Shown: positions 40,851 through 54,143, counted from the stretch's first letter. The stretch is 64,000 nucleotides of DNA from Cupriavidus sp. AU9028 (GCF_019795295.1 NZ_JAIMCG010000007.1:124001-188000); one strand, 5' to 3'. A program made the numbers and translations. The notes: generated by a model not told the origin, from the letters alone.

Positions 40851-41515
40851 CAGCCCTGGCCTGGAGGCCGGTCACCCGCCCCCTTTCGGCGGGCTTGACG
40901 CTCGAGGTAACCGAGACACAACGACTGCAGCTGGGTCCGCAGCTCCCCGGCCAGCGCATGCGGCGAGGCTGCCTCCAGCACCATGCGGGTCGGACCCACC
41001 AGGGCGCCCATCAGCATCAGGCTGATGGTCTCGATATCGTCAAAATCCGCATCCGAGGCCGTCAGCAGCATGATTTCCAGCGCCCTGCGAATGCGCGCCT
41101 CGACATCCTGTACATAATCTCGAACGTCGAATTCGAGGGCCACCGCGTATAACGCACGCGATTCATCCAGGCGTTCGATCTTTGCTGCGACAAATGCCGC
41201 AACGATGGCCTCCACCATCGAGGACAGGCTGCGGTGATGGGCGGACGCGGCGGCGTCCTCGATGGCCTTGACCACCCGCTCCAGATGCCGTTCGAGCGCG
41301 GCGAACAACAGCGCCTGCTTCTGCGGAAAGTACTGATAGAGGGTTCCGATCGATACACCGGCCCTTTCCGCCACGCGGATGGTTGTCAAGCGCTGCAGGC
41401 CCCCCACGCGCAAAACCTGAATAGTGCCATCGAAAATTGCATCGACAGTCGCGCGGGAACGCGCCTGGCGCGGGCGTTTTCGGGCTTCCAGCGCTGTTCC
41501 AGTATCAGTCCGCAT
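40796..41515 (-). CDS. TetR-family transcriptional regulator
   Basis: The 239-residue protein has the TetR helix-turn-helix near the N-terminus (IRVAERAGVSIGTLYQYFPQKQALLFAALE) and a helical ligand domain. The last roughly 30 residues are Pro/Arg-rich and run into the antisense of the response-regulator gene, so the tail may be non-functional. ATG 41515 lies inside the palindrome CGCATATGCG. It is divergent from the aldo-keto reductase gene, which it probably represses. Confidence 0.88.
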   Translation of the reverse strand: MRTDTGTALEARKRPRQARSRATVDAIFDGTIQVLRVGGLQRLTTIRVAERAGVSIGTLYQYFPQKQALLFAALERHLERVVKAIEDAAASAHHRSLSSMVEAIVAAFVAAKIERLDESRALYAVALEFDVRDYVQDVEARIRRALEIMLLTASDADFDDIETISLMLMGALVGPTRMVLEAASPHALAGELRTQLQSLCLGYLERQARRKGAGDRPPGQGCHRPVSEPASVANRFRNS

Positions 41516-41551
41516 ATGCGAATTCCCATCTCCAGTGGTTGTTCGTATGCT
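41511..41551. promoter_or_regulatory. Promoter and candidate operator between tetR and the aldo-keto reductase
   Basis: A perfect 10-bp palindrome CGCATATGCG (41511-41520) includes the tetR start codon. Next to it a plus-strand promoter can be read: TTCCCA (41523-41528), 17 bases, TATGCT (41546-41551). A repressor bound to the palindrome would block both genes. Confidence 0.35.
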
Positions 41552-41601
41552 ACTCCAGTCGCTTTGCACAAAACCACGCAAACCAGATCGAGGGTAAATT
41601 C

Positions 41602-42468
41602 ATGACCAATGCAATGCAGGCTGGAACGTTCCAACTCGGAAGCCGCACTGTCACCCGAATGGGTTATGGCGCAATGCAGCTGGCGGGGCCACAGGTATTC
41701 GGCCCTCCCAGGGACCGCGCCGCCGCCATCGCGGTGCTGCGGGCCACGATCGAAAGCGGCATTACCCATATCGACACCAGCGATTTCTACGGGCCGCACG
41801 TTACCAATCGACTGATCAGGGAAGCGCTGCACCCGTATCCGGAACGGCTGACCATTGTCACCAAGGTAGGCGCCAGCCGCGGCAGCGATGCGTCGTGGAA
41901 GCCGGCGCTGTCCGCGGCGGACCTGACCGCTGCCGTGCATGACAATCTGCGCCACCTGGGCCTGGAGGTGCTGGACGTGGTGAATCTGCGCGCCATGTTC
42001 GACGTCGCCTCGCCGGCGGAGGGCGATATCGAGGCGCCGCTCACCGCTCTGGCAGAGCTGCAACACCGAGGATTGATCCGGCACATCGGCCTTAGCAACG
42101 TGACGCCCAGACAGGTGGCACAGGGCCGTGCGATCACCAGCATCGTCTGCGTTCAGAACATGTACAACCTCGCCCACCGGCATGACGACGCGTTGATCGA
42201 CAGTCTCGCCGCGGACGGCATTGCCTATGTCCCGTTCTTTCCGCTGGGCGGCTTTACTCCGCTGCAGGCCGATGCACTGAGCCTGGCCGCCAGCGAATGC
42301 AATGCCACGCCAATGCAGGTCGCGCTGGCATGGCTGCTGCAGCGCTCCCCGAATATCCTGCTGATACCCGGGACCTCCTCTGTCGCGCATCTGCACGAAA
42401 ATCTGGAGGCGGTGAATCTGCAATTGCCGGAAAGTACCCTGCGCTCATTGGACCGGATCGGCCGCTGA
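41602..42468 (+). CDS. Aldo/keto reductase
   Basis: The 288-residue NADPH-dependent reductase has the family N-terminus MGYGAMQLAGPQVFGPP, the catalytic Asp/Tyr region HIDTSDFYGP, and the C-terminal cofactor segment LLIPGTSSVAHLHENL. It resembles the YajO/Tas-like group that reduces aldehydes and quinones. GAGGG precedes ATG 41602. Control by the divergent TetR is likely. Confidence 0.9.
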   Translation: MTNAMQAGTFQLGSRTVTRMGYGAMQLAGPQVFGPPRDRAAAIAVLRATIESGITHIDTSDFYGPHVTNRLIREALHPYPERLTIVTKVGASRGSDASWKPALSAADLTAAVHDNLRHLGLEVLDVVNLRAMFDVASPAEGDIEAPLTALAELQHRGLIRHIGLSNVTPRQVAQGRAITSIVCVQNMYNLAHRHDDALIDSLAADGIAYVPFFPLGGFTPLQADALSLAASECNATPMQVALAWLLQRSPNILLIPGTSSVAHLHENLEAVNLQLPESTLRSLDRIGR

Positions 42469-42499
42469 CGCCCGGTTGGCTCGCACTCACGCTTCCGCG

Positions 42500-42519
42500 A
42501 ATGCGGCCGGGGGAGAGAG
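42500..42519. repeat. Remnant of the GC-rich hairpin repeat
   Basis: The sequence GGCCGGGGGAGAGAGC matches the right-hand part of copies B and C but the hairpin arms are lost. It lies between the convergent aldo-keto reductase and rRNA methyltransferase genes. Confidence 0.45.
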
Positions 42520-42540
42520 CATCCAGAGCGCCGGCAAACC

Positions 42541-43773
42541 CTACCCCCGATTTCCACCCCGCACCATGTCGAAGCGGAACAGCCGGCATTCGATATTGCC
42601 GTTATACAGCGGCACCCGGCGCGACTCCTTCAGCCGCAGCCGCTTGGGCATCGACAGATCCCCGGTGAAGATCCACGCCTGCCAGCCCGCGAAGTTCTGC
42701 TTCAGCGTGCTGGAGAACGCCGCCGCGAACTGGTTGGCCGCTGCTTCCTCGACGCTGTCCACCGGCACGTCGGCCACGGATGGCCGGCGCTCGCCCCGCA
42801 CCGCGATGCGCTCGCCGTAAGGCGGATTGATCAGCAGCAGCCCCGGCTCGGCGAACGGCGGCTGGACGAAGCGGGCGTCGACCTGCTTGGTCGCCAGTTC
42901 GCCGGGCAGGCCGGCGCGTTGCCAGTTGGCCCGCGCCATCGCCAGCATGTCGGTCGAGATGTCGCTGCCGGCAATCGTCAGCGAGGTCGTGCGTGCGCCG
43001 GCACGGGCCTGTTCCTTCAGCGCCTTCCAGCTGCGCTGGTCGACGCCCCGCAGCCACTCGAAGGCAAAGCTGCGGCCGCCGCCGGGCGGGATGCCCAGCG
43101 CAACCTGTGCTGCCTCGACCAGGAACGTGCCACTGCCGCACATCGGATCGTACAGCGGACGCTCGGTCTGACCCGGCACCCAGCCGGCCAGGCGCAGGAT
43201 GCCGGCGGCTAGGTTCTCCTTCAGCGGCGCCTCGCCCTTCTCCATGCGCCAGCCGCGCTTGAACAGCGGCTCGCCGCTGGTGTCCAGGTACAGCGTGCAG
43301 TCGTGCTCGGTCAGATGCGCGTAGATACGGGCATCGGGGCTGGCGGTGTCGACACTGGGCCGGCCGCCCAGCCGCTCGCGCATGCCGTCGCAGACGCCGT
43401 CCTTGACGCGCAGCGCGACGAAATTCAGGCTGCGCAGCGGCGAGCGCTGCGAGGTGATCTCGACCTTGATGGTTTCGTCCGGGCCGAACCACTGGTCCCA
43501 GCGCTGCGCCCGCGTCAGCTCGTAGATGTCGTCTTCATGGCGGTAGCCGCGCGCGGCCACCCGCAGCAGCACCCTGCTGGCGAGGCGCGAATGCAGGTTG
43601 ACGGCGTACGCCGCCGGCATCTGGCCGGAGAAGTGCACGCCGCCCGGCACCTCGCGATGCACGTCGAACGGTGCCAGTTGCGCAACGTCGGGCCGCGCCG
43701 CGATCTCGCGCAGCTCGTCGGCGAGCGCGGGTTCGAGGCCACGCGGGCAGGGAGCAAAGAAGGCTTGAGTCAT
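42541..43773 (-). CDS. 23S rRNA (guanine-N2) methyltransferase, RlmL-type N-terminal form
   Basis: The 410-residue protein has an N-terminal THUMP-type RNA-binding region (FFAPCPRGLEPALADEL) and a UPF0020 methyltransferase domain with DPMCGSGTFLVEAA and the catalytic LINPPYGER. E. coli RlmL is fused to RlmK; here only the RlmL-like part is present, as usual in betaproteobacteria. The likely target is G2445 of 23S rRNA. It is separated from the next minus-strand gene by a strong terminator. Confidence 0.88.
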   Translation of the reverse strand: MTQAFFAPCPRGLEPALADELREIAARPDVAQLAPFDVHREVPGGVHFSGQMPAAYAVNLHSRLASRVLLRVAARGYRHEDDIYELTRAQRWDQWFGPDETIKVEITSQRSPLRSLNFVALRVKDGVCDGMRERLGGRPSVDTASPDARIYAHLTEHDCTLYLDTSGEPLFKRGWRMEKGEAPLKENLAAGILRLAGWVPGQTERPLYDPMCGSGTFLVEAAQVALGIPPGGGRSFAFEWLRGVDQRSWKALKEQARAGARTTSLTIAGSDISTDMLAMARANWQRAGLPGELATKQVDARFVQPPFAEPGLLLINPPYGERIAVRGERRPSVADVPVDSVEEAAANQFAAAFSSTLKQNFAGWQAWIFTGDLSMPKRLRLKESRRVPLYNGNIECRLFRFDMVRGGNRG

Positions 43774-43814
43774 GGCGGCTGGCGCGAAGGCGCGGGGTGA
43801 AGAGAATCAGGGTC

Positions 43815-43841
43815 AAAAAAAATCGTCCGCCGTGGCGGACG
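43815..43841 (-). terminator. Intrinsic terminator of the DsbA-like isomerase gene
   Basis: On the minus strand an 8-bp perfect stem (43834-43841 with 43824-43831) is followed by eight T (43815-43822), 25 bases after the stop codon. It is one of the clearest terminators in the window. Confidence 0.92.
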
Positions 43842-43866
43842 CTGCAGCATTCGCGCGACGGGCGGC

Positions 43867-44472
43867 TTAACCGGCGGCAAGCGCGCGGTCGAGAAAATCG
43901 AGCCGGTCCTGGCCCCAGAAGGGCTGACCGTTGTAAACGTACCATGGCGCGCCGAACACGCCCGCCGAGATGGCGTCCTGCGTATGGCGTTCGTACTCTT
44001 CCTGCACGGCCTGCGCTTCGGCGGCCTTCAGCAGCGTGGCGCCGTCCAGCTCGAGCTGACCGGCGAGTTCGGCAAGCGTTGCAGCATCGGCGATATTGCG
44101 CTCCTGCGCCCACAGGGCGCGCCCGATCAGAGCGGTCAGCTCCATCGCCCGTGCGGTGCCGTGCGCCAGTTGCGTGGCGATGATCAGCCGGCTCGCGGCA
44201 TCGCCCGACACCGGGAAGAAGGCCGGCTGCGTATTGAGCGGCAGGCCAAGGAACTCGCTCCAGCGCGCCAGCTCCACCAGCCGGTAAGCCTGGCGCTGGG
44301 CCGGACGCTGCGCCAGCGGCAGGCCGCCGGAGACGGCGAAGACCTTGCCCAGGTCGGCCGGCTTCATGCGGATCTGCGCGCCGTGCCTGCGCGCGATCTC
44401 CGCAAGGCGGGCATGTCCCAGATAGACGTACGGCGACTGGGGAGTGAAGTAGTAGTCGATCGTCCTGTTCAT
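43867..44472 (-). CDS. 2-hydroxychromene-2-carboxylate isomerase family protein
   Basis: The 201-residue DsbA-like (kappa-GST-like) protein starts with the family pattern IDYYFTPQSPYVYLGHARL; the Ser of QSPY is the usual glutathione-binding residue. It ends with GVFGAPWYVYNGQPFWGQDRL. Such proteins isomerise hydroxychromene carboxylate in naphthalene breakdown or are general glutathione-dependent isomerases. No aromatic-degradation genes are nearby, so the substrate is unknown. Confidence 0.88.
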   Translation of the reverse strand: MNRTIDYYFTPQSPYVYLGHARLAEIARRHGAQIRMKPADLGKVFAVSGGLPLAQRPAQRQAYRLVELARWSEFLGLPLNTQPAFFPVSGDAASRLIIATQLAHGTARAMELTALIGRALWAQERNIADAATLAELAGQLELDGATLLKAAEAQAVQEEYERHTQDAISAGVFGAPWYVYNGQPFWGQDRLDFLDRALAAG

Positions 44473-44507
44473 GCTTGTCTCGCCAGAGTTGTTGTCAATG
44501 CCGCGCT

Positions 44508-44930
44508 TCAGAACGGCTTCATCACCACCAGTACGACGATGGCGAACAGCACCAGCACCGGCAGCTCGTTGAACCAACGATAGAAGCGGTCCGAACGCTT
44601 GTTGGCGCCCGCCTCGAACTTGCGCAGCAGCACGCCGCAGCCATGGTGGTATCCCAGCAGCAGGACCACCAGCGCCAGTTTGGCATGCATCCAGCCCTGC
44701 CCCGGCCCGCGGCCGATACCGTAGCCCATATATAGCCACAGGCCGAAGGCCAGCGCCGGCACCGCCAGTATCGTCATGAAGCGGAACAGCCGGCGCGCCA
44801 TGCCGAGCAGGCGCTGTGTCGCGGCCGTATCGCGCTCCATCGCCAGGTTGACGAAGATGCGCGGCAGGTAGAACAGCCCGGCGAACCAGGACGTCACGAA
44901 GATGATATGCAGGGATTTGACCAGCAGCAT
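44508..44930 (-). CDS. hemJ: HemJ-like membrane protein (protoporphyrinogen oxidase/CopD-type)
   Basis: The 140-residue protein has four hydrophobic helices and the conserved N-terminal KSLHIIFVTSWFAGLFYLPR and mid-protein KLALVVLLLGYHH. These fit HemJ, the oxygen-independent haem-synthesis oxidase of many proteobacteria. Annotation as CopD-family is also common. ATG 44930 starts the family N-terminus; an upstream in-frame ATG adds an unrelated Arg-rich tail. It lies 35 bases upstream of the isomerase gene on the same strand. Confidence 0.8.
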   Translation of the reverse strand: MLLVKSLHIIFVTSWFAGLFYLPRIFVNLAMERDTAATQRLLGMARRLFRFMTILAVPALAFGLWLYMGYGIGRGPGQGWMHAKLALVVLLLGYHHGCGVLLRKFEAGANKRSDRFYRWFNELPVLVLFAIVVLVVMKPF

Positions 44931-45032
44931 GAGGGCCCGTCGATGGCAGAGCCGGGACAATGCCCGGCGAAGCGTGAGAGCGCCATCCTCGCGTCCGGCA
45001 CGCACTGGCCGGACACGATGACAGCGGCGGCA

Positions 45033-46313
45033 TCAGGTGCGAATCTCGCCGTGGCCGAACACCACGTACTTGAGCGAGGTCAGCCCTTCCAGCCCGACCG
45101 GGCCGCGGGCATGCAGCTTGTCGTTGGAGATGCCGATCTCCGCGCCGAGCCCGTACTCGAAGCCGTCGGCGAAGCGGGTCGACGCGTTGATCATCACGCT
45201 GGCCGAATCGACCTCGCGCAGGAAGCGCAGGCCGGTGCTGTAGTTCTCGGTGACGATCGAGTCGGTATGGGCCGAGCCATAGGTGTTGATATGCGCGATG
45301 GCCTCGTCCACGCCCGCCACGGTGCGGATGGACAGCACCGGCGCCAGATACTCGGTGCGCCAGTCGGCTTCGGTCGCATCGACCAGACCGGTGACGCCCG
45401 CTGCTTCCAGCGTCTGGCGCGTGGCCGGACAGACCCGCAGCTCGACGCCCTTGTCCTGATAGATCCTGCACAGCGGGGGCAGCACCTGCGCCGCGACGCC
45501 CTGGGACACCAGCAGCGTCTCCATCGTATTGCAGGGCGCGTAGCGCTGGGTCTTGGCGTTGTCGGCGATGCGGATGGCCTTGTCCAGGTCCGCTTCGTCG
45601 TCGATATAGACGTGGCAGATGCCGTCCAGATGCTTGATCATCGGCACCCGCGCCTCTTCCATCAGCCGGGCGATCAGGCTCTTGCCGCCGCGCGGCACGA
45701 TCACGTCGACGTACTCGGTCATCGTGATCAGGCGCCCGACCGCGGCGCGGTCGATGGTCTCGATCACCTGCACCGCTTCGCCGGGCAATCCTGCCGCGGC
45801 CAGGCCCTCGGCCACCAGGGCGGCCAGCGCCGTGTTCGATTCGATTGCCTCGGAGCCGCCGCGCAGGATGGTGGCGTTGCCCGACTTCAGGCACAGCGCC
45901 GCCGCGTCGATGGTCACGTTGGGGCGGGATTCGTAGATGATGCCGATCACCCCCAGCGGCACGCGCATCTGCCCGATCTGGATGCCGGTCGGGCGGTACT
46001 TCATGCCGGTGATCTCGCCGATCGGGTCCGGCAGCGCGGCGATCTGCTCCAGCCCCGCCGCCATCGTGTCGATGGCCTTGTCCGACAGCGTCAGGCGGTC
46101 GATGAAGGCGGAGTCCTGGCCGTTGGCGCGGGCGCGTTCGACGTCGCGCGCGTTGACTTCCTTCAGGCGCTGCGCGTCCCGGCGGATCGCCGCGGCGATG
46201 GTCAGCAGCGCGCGGTTCTTGTCGGCGGTGGAGGCGCGCGCCATCGCGCGCGAGGCGGCGCGGGCCTGCTGGCCCACGCGCTCCATGTACTGGTGAAGAT
46301 CGTGCTGGTTCAT
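45033..46313 (-). CDS. proA: Gamma-glutamyl phosphate reductase
   Basis: ProA reduces gamma-glutamyl phosphate to glutamate semialdehyde in proline synthesis. The 426-residue enzyme has the catalytic Cys in [13 protein letters not shown], the [22 protein letters not shown] segment and [12 protein letters not shown] 46313 gives the normal start. It lies downstream of holA in the leuS-lptE-holA-proA cluster. proC is at 2.9 kb. Confidence 0.96.
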   Translation of the reverse strand: MNQHDLHQYMERVGQQARAASRAMARASTADKNRALLTIAAAIRRDAQRLKEVNARDVERARANGQDSAFIDRLTLSDKAIDTMAAGLEQIAALPDPIGEITGMKYRPTGIQIGQMRVPLGVIGIIYESRPNVTIDAAALCLKSGNATILRGGSEAIESNTALAALVAEGLAAAGLPGEAVQVIETIDRAAVGRLITMTEYVDVIVPRGGKSLIARLMEEARVPMIKHLDGICHVYIDDEADLDKAIRIADNAKTQRYAPCNTMETLLVSQGVAAQVLPPLCRIYQDKGVELRVCPATRQTLEAAGVTGLVDATEADWRTEYLAPVLSIRTVAGVDEAIAHINTYGSAHTDSIVTENYSTGLRFLREVDSASVMINASTRFADGFEYGLGAEIGISNDKLHARGPVGLEGLTSLKYVVFGHGEIRT

Positions 46314-46383
46314 GTGCTGGGCCGGTTGGCCGGCCTTCCCGTTCTGATTGGCTTGCGGTGGACCTGCCGCGTCAGGAAACACG

Positions 46384-47460
46384 TCAGCGGCGCGCGGACT
46401 GGGCCGATGGTGGCGCCACCTGCAGGGCGATCTGCAGCGCCAGTTGCAGCAGGCCGTCCCACGGCTCGGCCGGCACCCCGTCCACCCGCAAGCCCTTGGT
46501 CTGCCGGTCCAGCCGTGCCGCCAGCGCCAGCGCGTCCTCGAGCTGTCGCGCCGTCAGCCGCTGCGCCGCCTGCGGCACCAGCTTCTCGCGGGCGCCCCAG
46601 ATGCGCAGTTCGCGGGCCAGCACGGCGGGCGGCTTGCCCGCGGCCAGGCCCTGCCGGACCTTCGATAATACGCGAATTTCCTCGGTCAGCGCCCACAGCA
46701 CCAGCACTGTGGCCTCGCCCTCGCCGCGCAGCCCTTCGAGCATCCGCACCAGCCTGGGCACGTCGCCCGCGAGCATCGCCTCGGACAGCTTGAAGACGTC
46801 GTAGCGGGCCACATTGAGCACCGCATCGTGGATCTGGTCGAAGCTCAGCACCCCGGTGGGATACAGCAGGCCCAGCTTGCGGATTTCCTGGTGGGCGGCC
46901 AGCAAGTTGCCCTCGACCTTGTCGGCGATGAACTGCAGCGCGCGGCGGCCGGGCTCGCCGGCTTCGACGCGCTGATCCTGCCGCGCCAGCCGCTCGCCGA
47001 TCCAGGCCGGCAGCCGCGTACGGTCGACATTGTCGACCTTGATGGTCACACCGGCGGCATCCAGCGCCTGGAACCACGCCGACTTGGAGGCGGTGAAATC
47101 GAGCCGGGGCAGCGTGATCAGCAGCACCACGTCTGGCGACGGCTGGGCCGCCACCGCGCGCAGCACCTCGCCGCCGTCCTTGCCGGGCTTGCCGCCGGGG
47201 ATACGCAGCTCGACGATCTTGCGGTCGCCGAACAGCGACATCGATTGCTGGGCTTCGAGCAGCTGGCTCCACTGAAAGCCGCGCTCGGAGACCAGCACCT
47301 CGCGCTCGGTAAAGCCGGCTTCGCGCGCCGCCTGGCGCAGCCGGTCCACGGTCTCGAGCACCAGCAGGTGCTCGTCGCCATGCACCACATAGACCGGCGC
47401 CATCCCACGCCCCTGCGCCTGGCGCAGGTGCGGCTCCAGCGCGTCCGGCTTGATCTGCAT
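46384..47460 (-). CDS. holA: DNA polymerase III delta subunit
   Basis: HolA is the clamp-loader subunit that opens the beta clamp. The 358-residue protein has the family N-terminus ([20 protein letters not shown]), the region [13 protein letters not shown] and the C-terminal helical collar domain. It sits between lptE and proA on one strand with 19 bases to lptE, so it is probably co-transcribed with leuS and lptE. Confidence 0.93.
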   Translation of the reverse strand: MQIKPDALEPHLRQAQGRGMAPVYVVHGDEHLLVLETVDRLRQAAREAGFTEREVLVSERGFQWSQLLEAQQSMSLFGDRKIVELRIPGGKPGKDGGEVLRAVAAQPSPDVVLLITLPRLDFTASKSAWFQALDAAGVTIKVDNVDRTRLPAWIGERLARQDQRVEAGEPGRRALQFIADKVEGNLLAAHQEIRKLGLLYPTGVLSFDQIHDAVLNVARYDVFKLSEAMLAGDVPRLVRMLEGLRGEGEATVLVLWALTEEIRVLSKVRQGLAAGKPPAVLARELRIWGAREKLVPQAAQRLTARQLEDALALAARLDRQTKGLRVDGVPAEPWDGLLQLALQIALQVAPPSAQSARR

Positions 47461-47479
47461 GCTGTCGCGGCTGCGGGCG

Positions 47480-47989
47480 TCAGGCCACCGGCTTGGCGGC
47501 GGCCAGCCGGCGCATCAGCTGCTGGACGATGTCGCGTTGCATGTCGCGGTACAGCTGCGCTTCCTCGTAGTCCTTGGCGAGCGCGTTGGCCTCGTTATAG
47601 GTGAGGTCGCGCGTCAGCACCAGCTGCGACGGCCCGATCATCTCGCGGCCGGCCGCGTCGCGCAGACGGAAGGTGAACGCCTGCGTCAGCCGGTACTCCC
47701 GCACCACGCCGGTGGTGGTAATCGACAGCACGGTCTTGGCGCGCGAATCCTCCAGCACGTCCAGCAGCGCATCGGCCTCCTTCGGGTCGCGCACCACCAC
47801 GGTGTCGGAGCCGCCGCGGATGGCCCGCGTCAGGTCTGCGGCCATCGCCGAGTTCGGCGGCATGCCGATATACAGCCGCTTGAAGGCGAAATCGGAATTG
47901 CCGCGCAGCTGGAAACCGCAGCCGGCCAGCACGCCGGCGGACAGCAGCGCGGCCAGCAGCGTGCGGCGGGTCGGGTTCGGTCGGTTCAT
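47480..47989 (-). CDS. lptE: LPS-assembly lipoprotein LptE
   Basis: The 169-residue outer-membrane lipoprotein has a basic n-region, a hydrophobic core and the lipobox VLAGC, then the family start GFQLRG. LptE plugs the LptD barrel that inserts lipopolysaccharide into the outer membrane. It lies between leuS (61 bases) and holA (19 bases), the standard position. Confidence 0.93.
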   Translation of the reverse strand: MNRPNPTRRTLLAALLSAGVLAGCGFQLRGNSDFAFKRLYIGMPPNSAMAADLTRAIRGGSDTVVVRDPKEADALLDVLEDSRAKTVLSITTTGVVREYRLTQAFTFRLRDAAGREMIGPSQLVLTRDLTYNEANALAKDYEEAQLYRDMQRDIVQQLMRRLAAAKPVA

Positions 47990-48050
47990 AAGCGCGCTTC
48001 CTTGCTAGTTGCCTTGGGGGACGGGATGACAGTGCGGCGGCTGCGCCGGC

Positions 48051-51708
<3,658 letters not shown>

Positions 51709-51778
51709 GGCGGTTGGCCCCGGAAATTAGGGTAAGCGGGAGGTGGGTGGCCGACGAAAGCGGACGGCGCGATAGAAA

Positions 51779-51800
51779 GCGCCGGGCAGCAGCCCGGCGC
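51779..51800. terminator. Hairpin between bamE and dapB
   Basis: Nine-base perfect arms (51779-51787 and 51792-51800) with a 4-base loop lie 43 bases after the bamE stop; the minus-strand sequence after it contains TTTC. It probably limits read-through from bamE into dapB. Confidence 0.55.
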
Positions 51801-51842
51801 GCGGCAATGCATGTCAGGGACGGCCTGGCGCCCCTTGTCGTG

Positions 51843-52466
51843 TTATCGGGCGGTGGCGATGCCGGCTTCGGCCGGCGCGCTGCTGGCCGCCTGCTCGGAG
51901 GCCGGCGCCGGGGACGCCGCTGCCTGCGGCTGCGCCGGCTCGCTGCTCGACGGCGCGGACGGCGGCTCCGAGGAAGCCGATGCCGGCGCGGCAGCCGGTG
52001 CCGGTGCAGGCGCCGCCGCGGCGGGCTTGGCCGATCCGCGCTTCATGCCGTCGATTTCCGCGATCAGCTCGTACTCGGACGGCAGCTCGTCGCCATTGAA
52101 GCGCGCGACCCGGTCGCCGTCGAAGAAGACGGTGAAGCGGCGCTGCTGCACCACCTGGGTATTGCCGCGCTTGAACGAGAACACGTAGTCCCAGCGGTCG
52201 GCGTGGAACACGTCGGTCAGCAGCGGCGTGCCGAGCAGGTAGCGCACCTGCTCGCGGGTCATGCCCTCGCGCATCTGCGACGCCGCCTCACGCGAGACGA
52301 AGTTGCCCTGCACGATATTGATCCGGTACGGGGTGATCGCTTCGGCGACCTTGCGCGACGTACTGTCGTAGGTCGAGCACGCAGCGGTGACGAGGGTCGT
52401 GGCTGCAAGCAGTGCAGTCAGCAGCGGCGCGGCCAGGCGCATGCCGGTCGGTCGTTTGGAATCCAT
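51843..52466 (-). CDS. bamE: Outer-membrane assembly lipoprotein BamE
   Basis: BamE is a small lipoprotein of the BAM complex that inserts beta-barrel proteins. The 207-residue protein has a signal peptide with a lipobox around VTAAC and the BamE/SmpA core (INIVQGNFVS, GMTREQVRYLLGTPLL, WDYVF). The C-terminal roughly 65 residues are an Ala/Pro/Ser low-complexity tail that E. coli BamE lacks. A start at residue 9 (MRLAAPLL) is also possible. It is divergent from fur, as in many betaproteobacteria. Confidence 0.93.
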   Translation of the reverse strand: MDSKRPTGMRLAAPLLTALLAATTLVTAACSTYDSTSRKVAEAITPYRINIVQGNFVSREAASQMREGMTREQVRYLLGTPLLTDVFHADRWDYVFSFKRGNTQVVQQRRFTVFFDGDRVARFNGDELPSEYELIAEIDGMKRGSAKPAAAAPAPAPAAAPASASSEPPSAPSSSEPAQPQAAASPAPASEQAASSAPAEAGIATAR

Positions 52467-52596
52467 GTAACTCGCAGGTCTCGCTACCGTGAAAGGGTGG
52501 CGGCAATGGGAAGGTCCGCGTCCGCCGGGACGACAGCCGACGGTAAAACCCTTATGATTCAACAATCCAGACATTGTACTCCAGGGAGTCACGCCC

Positions 52597-53034
52597 ATGC
52601 CGAGTCCGGCGGAACTCAAGAACATCGGCCTGAAGGCGACGGTACCGCGGTTGAAAATTCTCGAGATTTTTCAGACCAGCGAGCAGCGCCACCTCAGTGC
52701 CGAGGACGTTTATCGCATCCTGCTCAACGAACAGATGGACATCGGTCTTGCCACCGTCTATCGGGTGCTGACCCAGTTCGAACAGGCAGGACTGCTCTCT
52801 CGCAACAACTTCGAATCCGGCAAGGCCATTTTCGAACTCAACGAAGGCAAGCACCACGATCACCTGGTCTGCCTCGACTGCGGCCGCGTCGAGGAGTTCT
52901 ACGACGCCAGCATCGAGCAGCGCCAGCAGAGCATCGCGCGCGAGCGCGGCTTCGCCCTGCAGGAGCATGCGCTGTCCCTGTACGGCAACTGCACCAAGCA
53001 GGACTGCCCGCACCGCCTCAAGCGCGGCGCATAG
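52597..53034 (+). CDS. fur: Ferric uptake regulator
   Basis: The 145-residue metalloregulator has the Fur helix-turn-helix ([20 protein letters not shown]), the metal-binding [11 protein letters not shown] and the C-terminal Cys pair CTKQDC. With iron it represses uptake genes. It is divergent from bamE with a 130-bp gap. It ends at a strong bidirectional terminator shared with the phcA-like gene. Confidence 0.97.
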   Translation: MPSPAELKNIGLKATVPRLKILEIFQTSEQRHLSAEDVYRILLNEQMDIGLATVYRVLTQFEQAGLLSRNNFESGKAIFELNEGKHHDHLVCLDCGRVEEFYDASIEQRQQSIARERGFALQEHALSLYGNCTKQDCPHRLKRGA

Positions 53035-53081
53035 CGCCAGCAACGGCAGCAGCGACGCTTTTCGTCAGCGCTGCCGATTGC

Positions 53082-53123
53082 CAATGAGAAAGGCCGGCGA
53101 TGGAACGCCGGCCTTTCTCATTG
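53082..53123. terminator. Perfect 18-bp bidirectional terminator
   Basis: Arms 53082-53099 and 53106-53123 pair without a mismatch around a 6-base loop. It stands between the convergent fur and phcA-like genes; each arm includes a CTTTCTCATT-type run, so it can serve both. Confidence 0.88.
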
Positions 53124-53144
53124 TGCGGGCGATGCCGCTGCGCA

Positions 53145-54143
53145 TCAGCGCGCCGGCACGGCCTCGCCCTGCTCGATGGTCGCCGCCGGGGCCGAGACAG
53201 CGGCGCTGGGCAGCCGAATGAACTCGCCGACCACCTGGCGAAATTGCGCACGGGTCCACACCAGCATCGGATGCGTATTGCGGCTGCGGTGCCACTGCAT
53301 ATGCAAACCCATGGTGGTGTCGATCTCGGGCGGCAAGGGGAACGCCTTGAGCCCGTAGGTCTGGCAGGCAGCGTCCTTGGTCAGTGCATTGACGGTGAAG
53401 ATCAGGTCGGTCTGTGCCGCCAGTTCGGCCTGTGCGCGCCACGAATGCACGGTCATGGTCGCGGTCCGCTGCAGGCCGCGCTGCTGCAGCGCATAGTCCA
53501 GCGGAATCAGCGACGGCGCGGGCCGCCCGGCGGTGCCGGCCTGCGACATGAAGATGTGGCCGCAGTCCAGATACTGCTCCAGCGTGCAGGCGCCCTTCAG
53601 CACCGAATGGTCCTGGCGGGCGCAGACCCACAACTGCAACGGCGTGATGCTCTCCTCGACGATCTCGGGGTGGCTCACGGGGTATGGGGAGAACGACAGG
53701 TCCAGCTCGTTGGCGCGCATCGAGGCGACGTCGGCGTCGGAGGAATGCGACTCGACCAGGCGGATATGCAGCTCGGGCGCCGACTGGCGCAGCCGCAGCA
53801 CCAGCCGGTTGAACACGGTGTCGCCCAGCTCGGCGGCAAAGCCGATGTTGAGCGTGCCGGTCGCGGTGGCCGGATCGAAGCTTTCCACATCGCCCTGGTT
53901 GATCGACGACCACAGCTCCAGCATCTCGCGGATCTTGGGACCCAACTCCAGCGCGCGCGGCGTCGGCGTCAGGCCGTGGGGCACGCGGATGAACAGGGGG
54001 TCGTCGAAAATCTCCCGTAGCCGGCCCAGCGAATGCGATACGGCCGGAGCGGTCATATGCATCTTCTCGGCGACGTAGGTCGCATTGCGCTTGCTGAGGA
54101 GCTCGGTAAAGATCACAAGCAGCTTGGTGTCGACGTTCACCAT
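53145..54143 (-). CDS. phcA: LysR-type global regulator PhcA
   Basis: The 332-residue LysR protein has the N-terminus MVNVDTKLLVIFTELLSKR and the HTH MTAPAVSHSLGRLREIF of the NodD/NahR-like subgroup. I recall this N-terminus as that of PhcA, the master regulator of the Phc system. The location beside gapA and tktA is also the one I recall for Ralstonia phcA. The phcBSRQ operon of the same circuit is 24 kb away in this window. GapA-side neighbours are on the same strand but have their own terminator. Confidence 0.78.
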   Translation of the reverse strand: MVNVDTKLLVIFTELLSKRNATYVAEKMHMTAPAVSHSLGRLREIFDDPLFIRVPHGLTPTPRALELGPKIREMLELWSSINQGDVESFDPATATGTLNIGFAAELGDTVFNRLVLRLRQSAPELHIRLVESHSSDADVASMRANELDLSFSPYPVSHPEIVEESITPLQLWVCARQDHSVLKGACTLEQYLDCGHIFMSQAGTAGRPAPSLIPLDYALQQRGLQRTATMTVHSWRAQAELAAQTDLIFTVNALTKDAACQTYGLKAFPLPPEIDTTMGLHMQWHRSRNTHPMLVWTRAQFRQVVGEFIRLPSAAVSAPAATIEQGEAVPAR

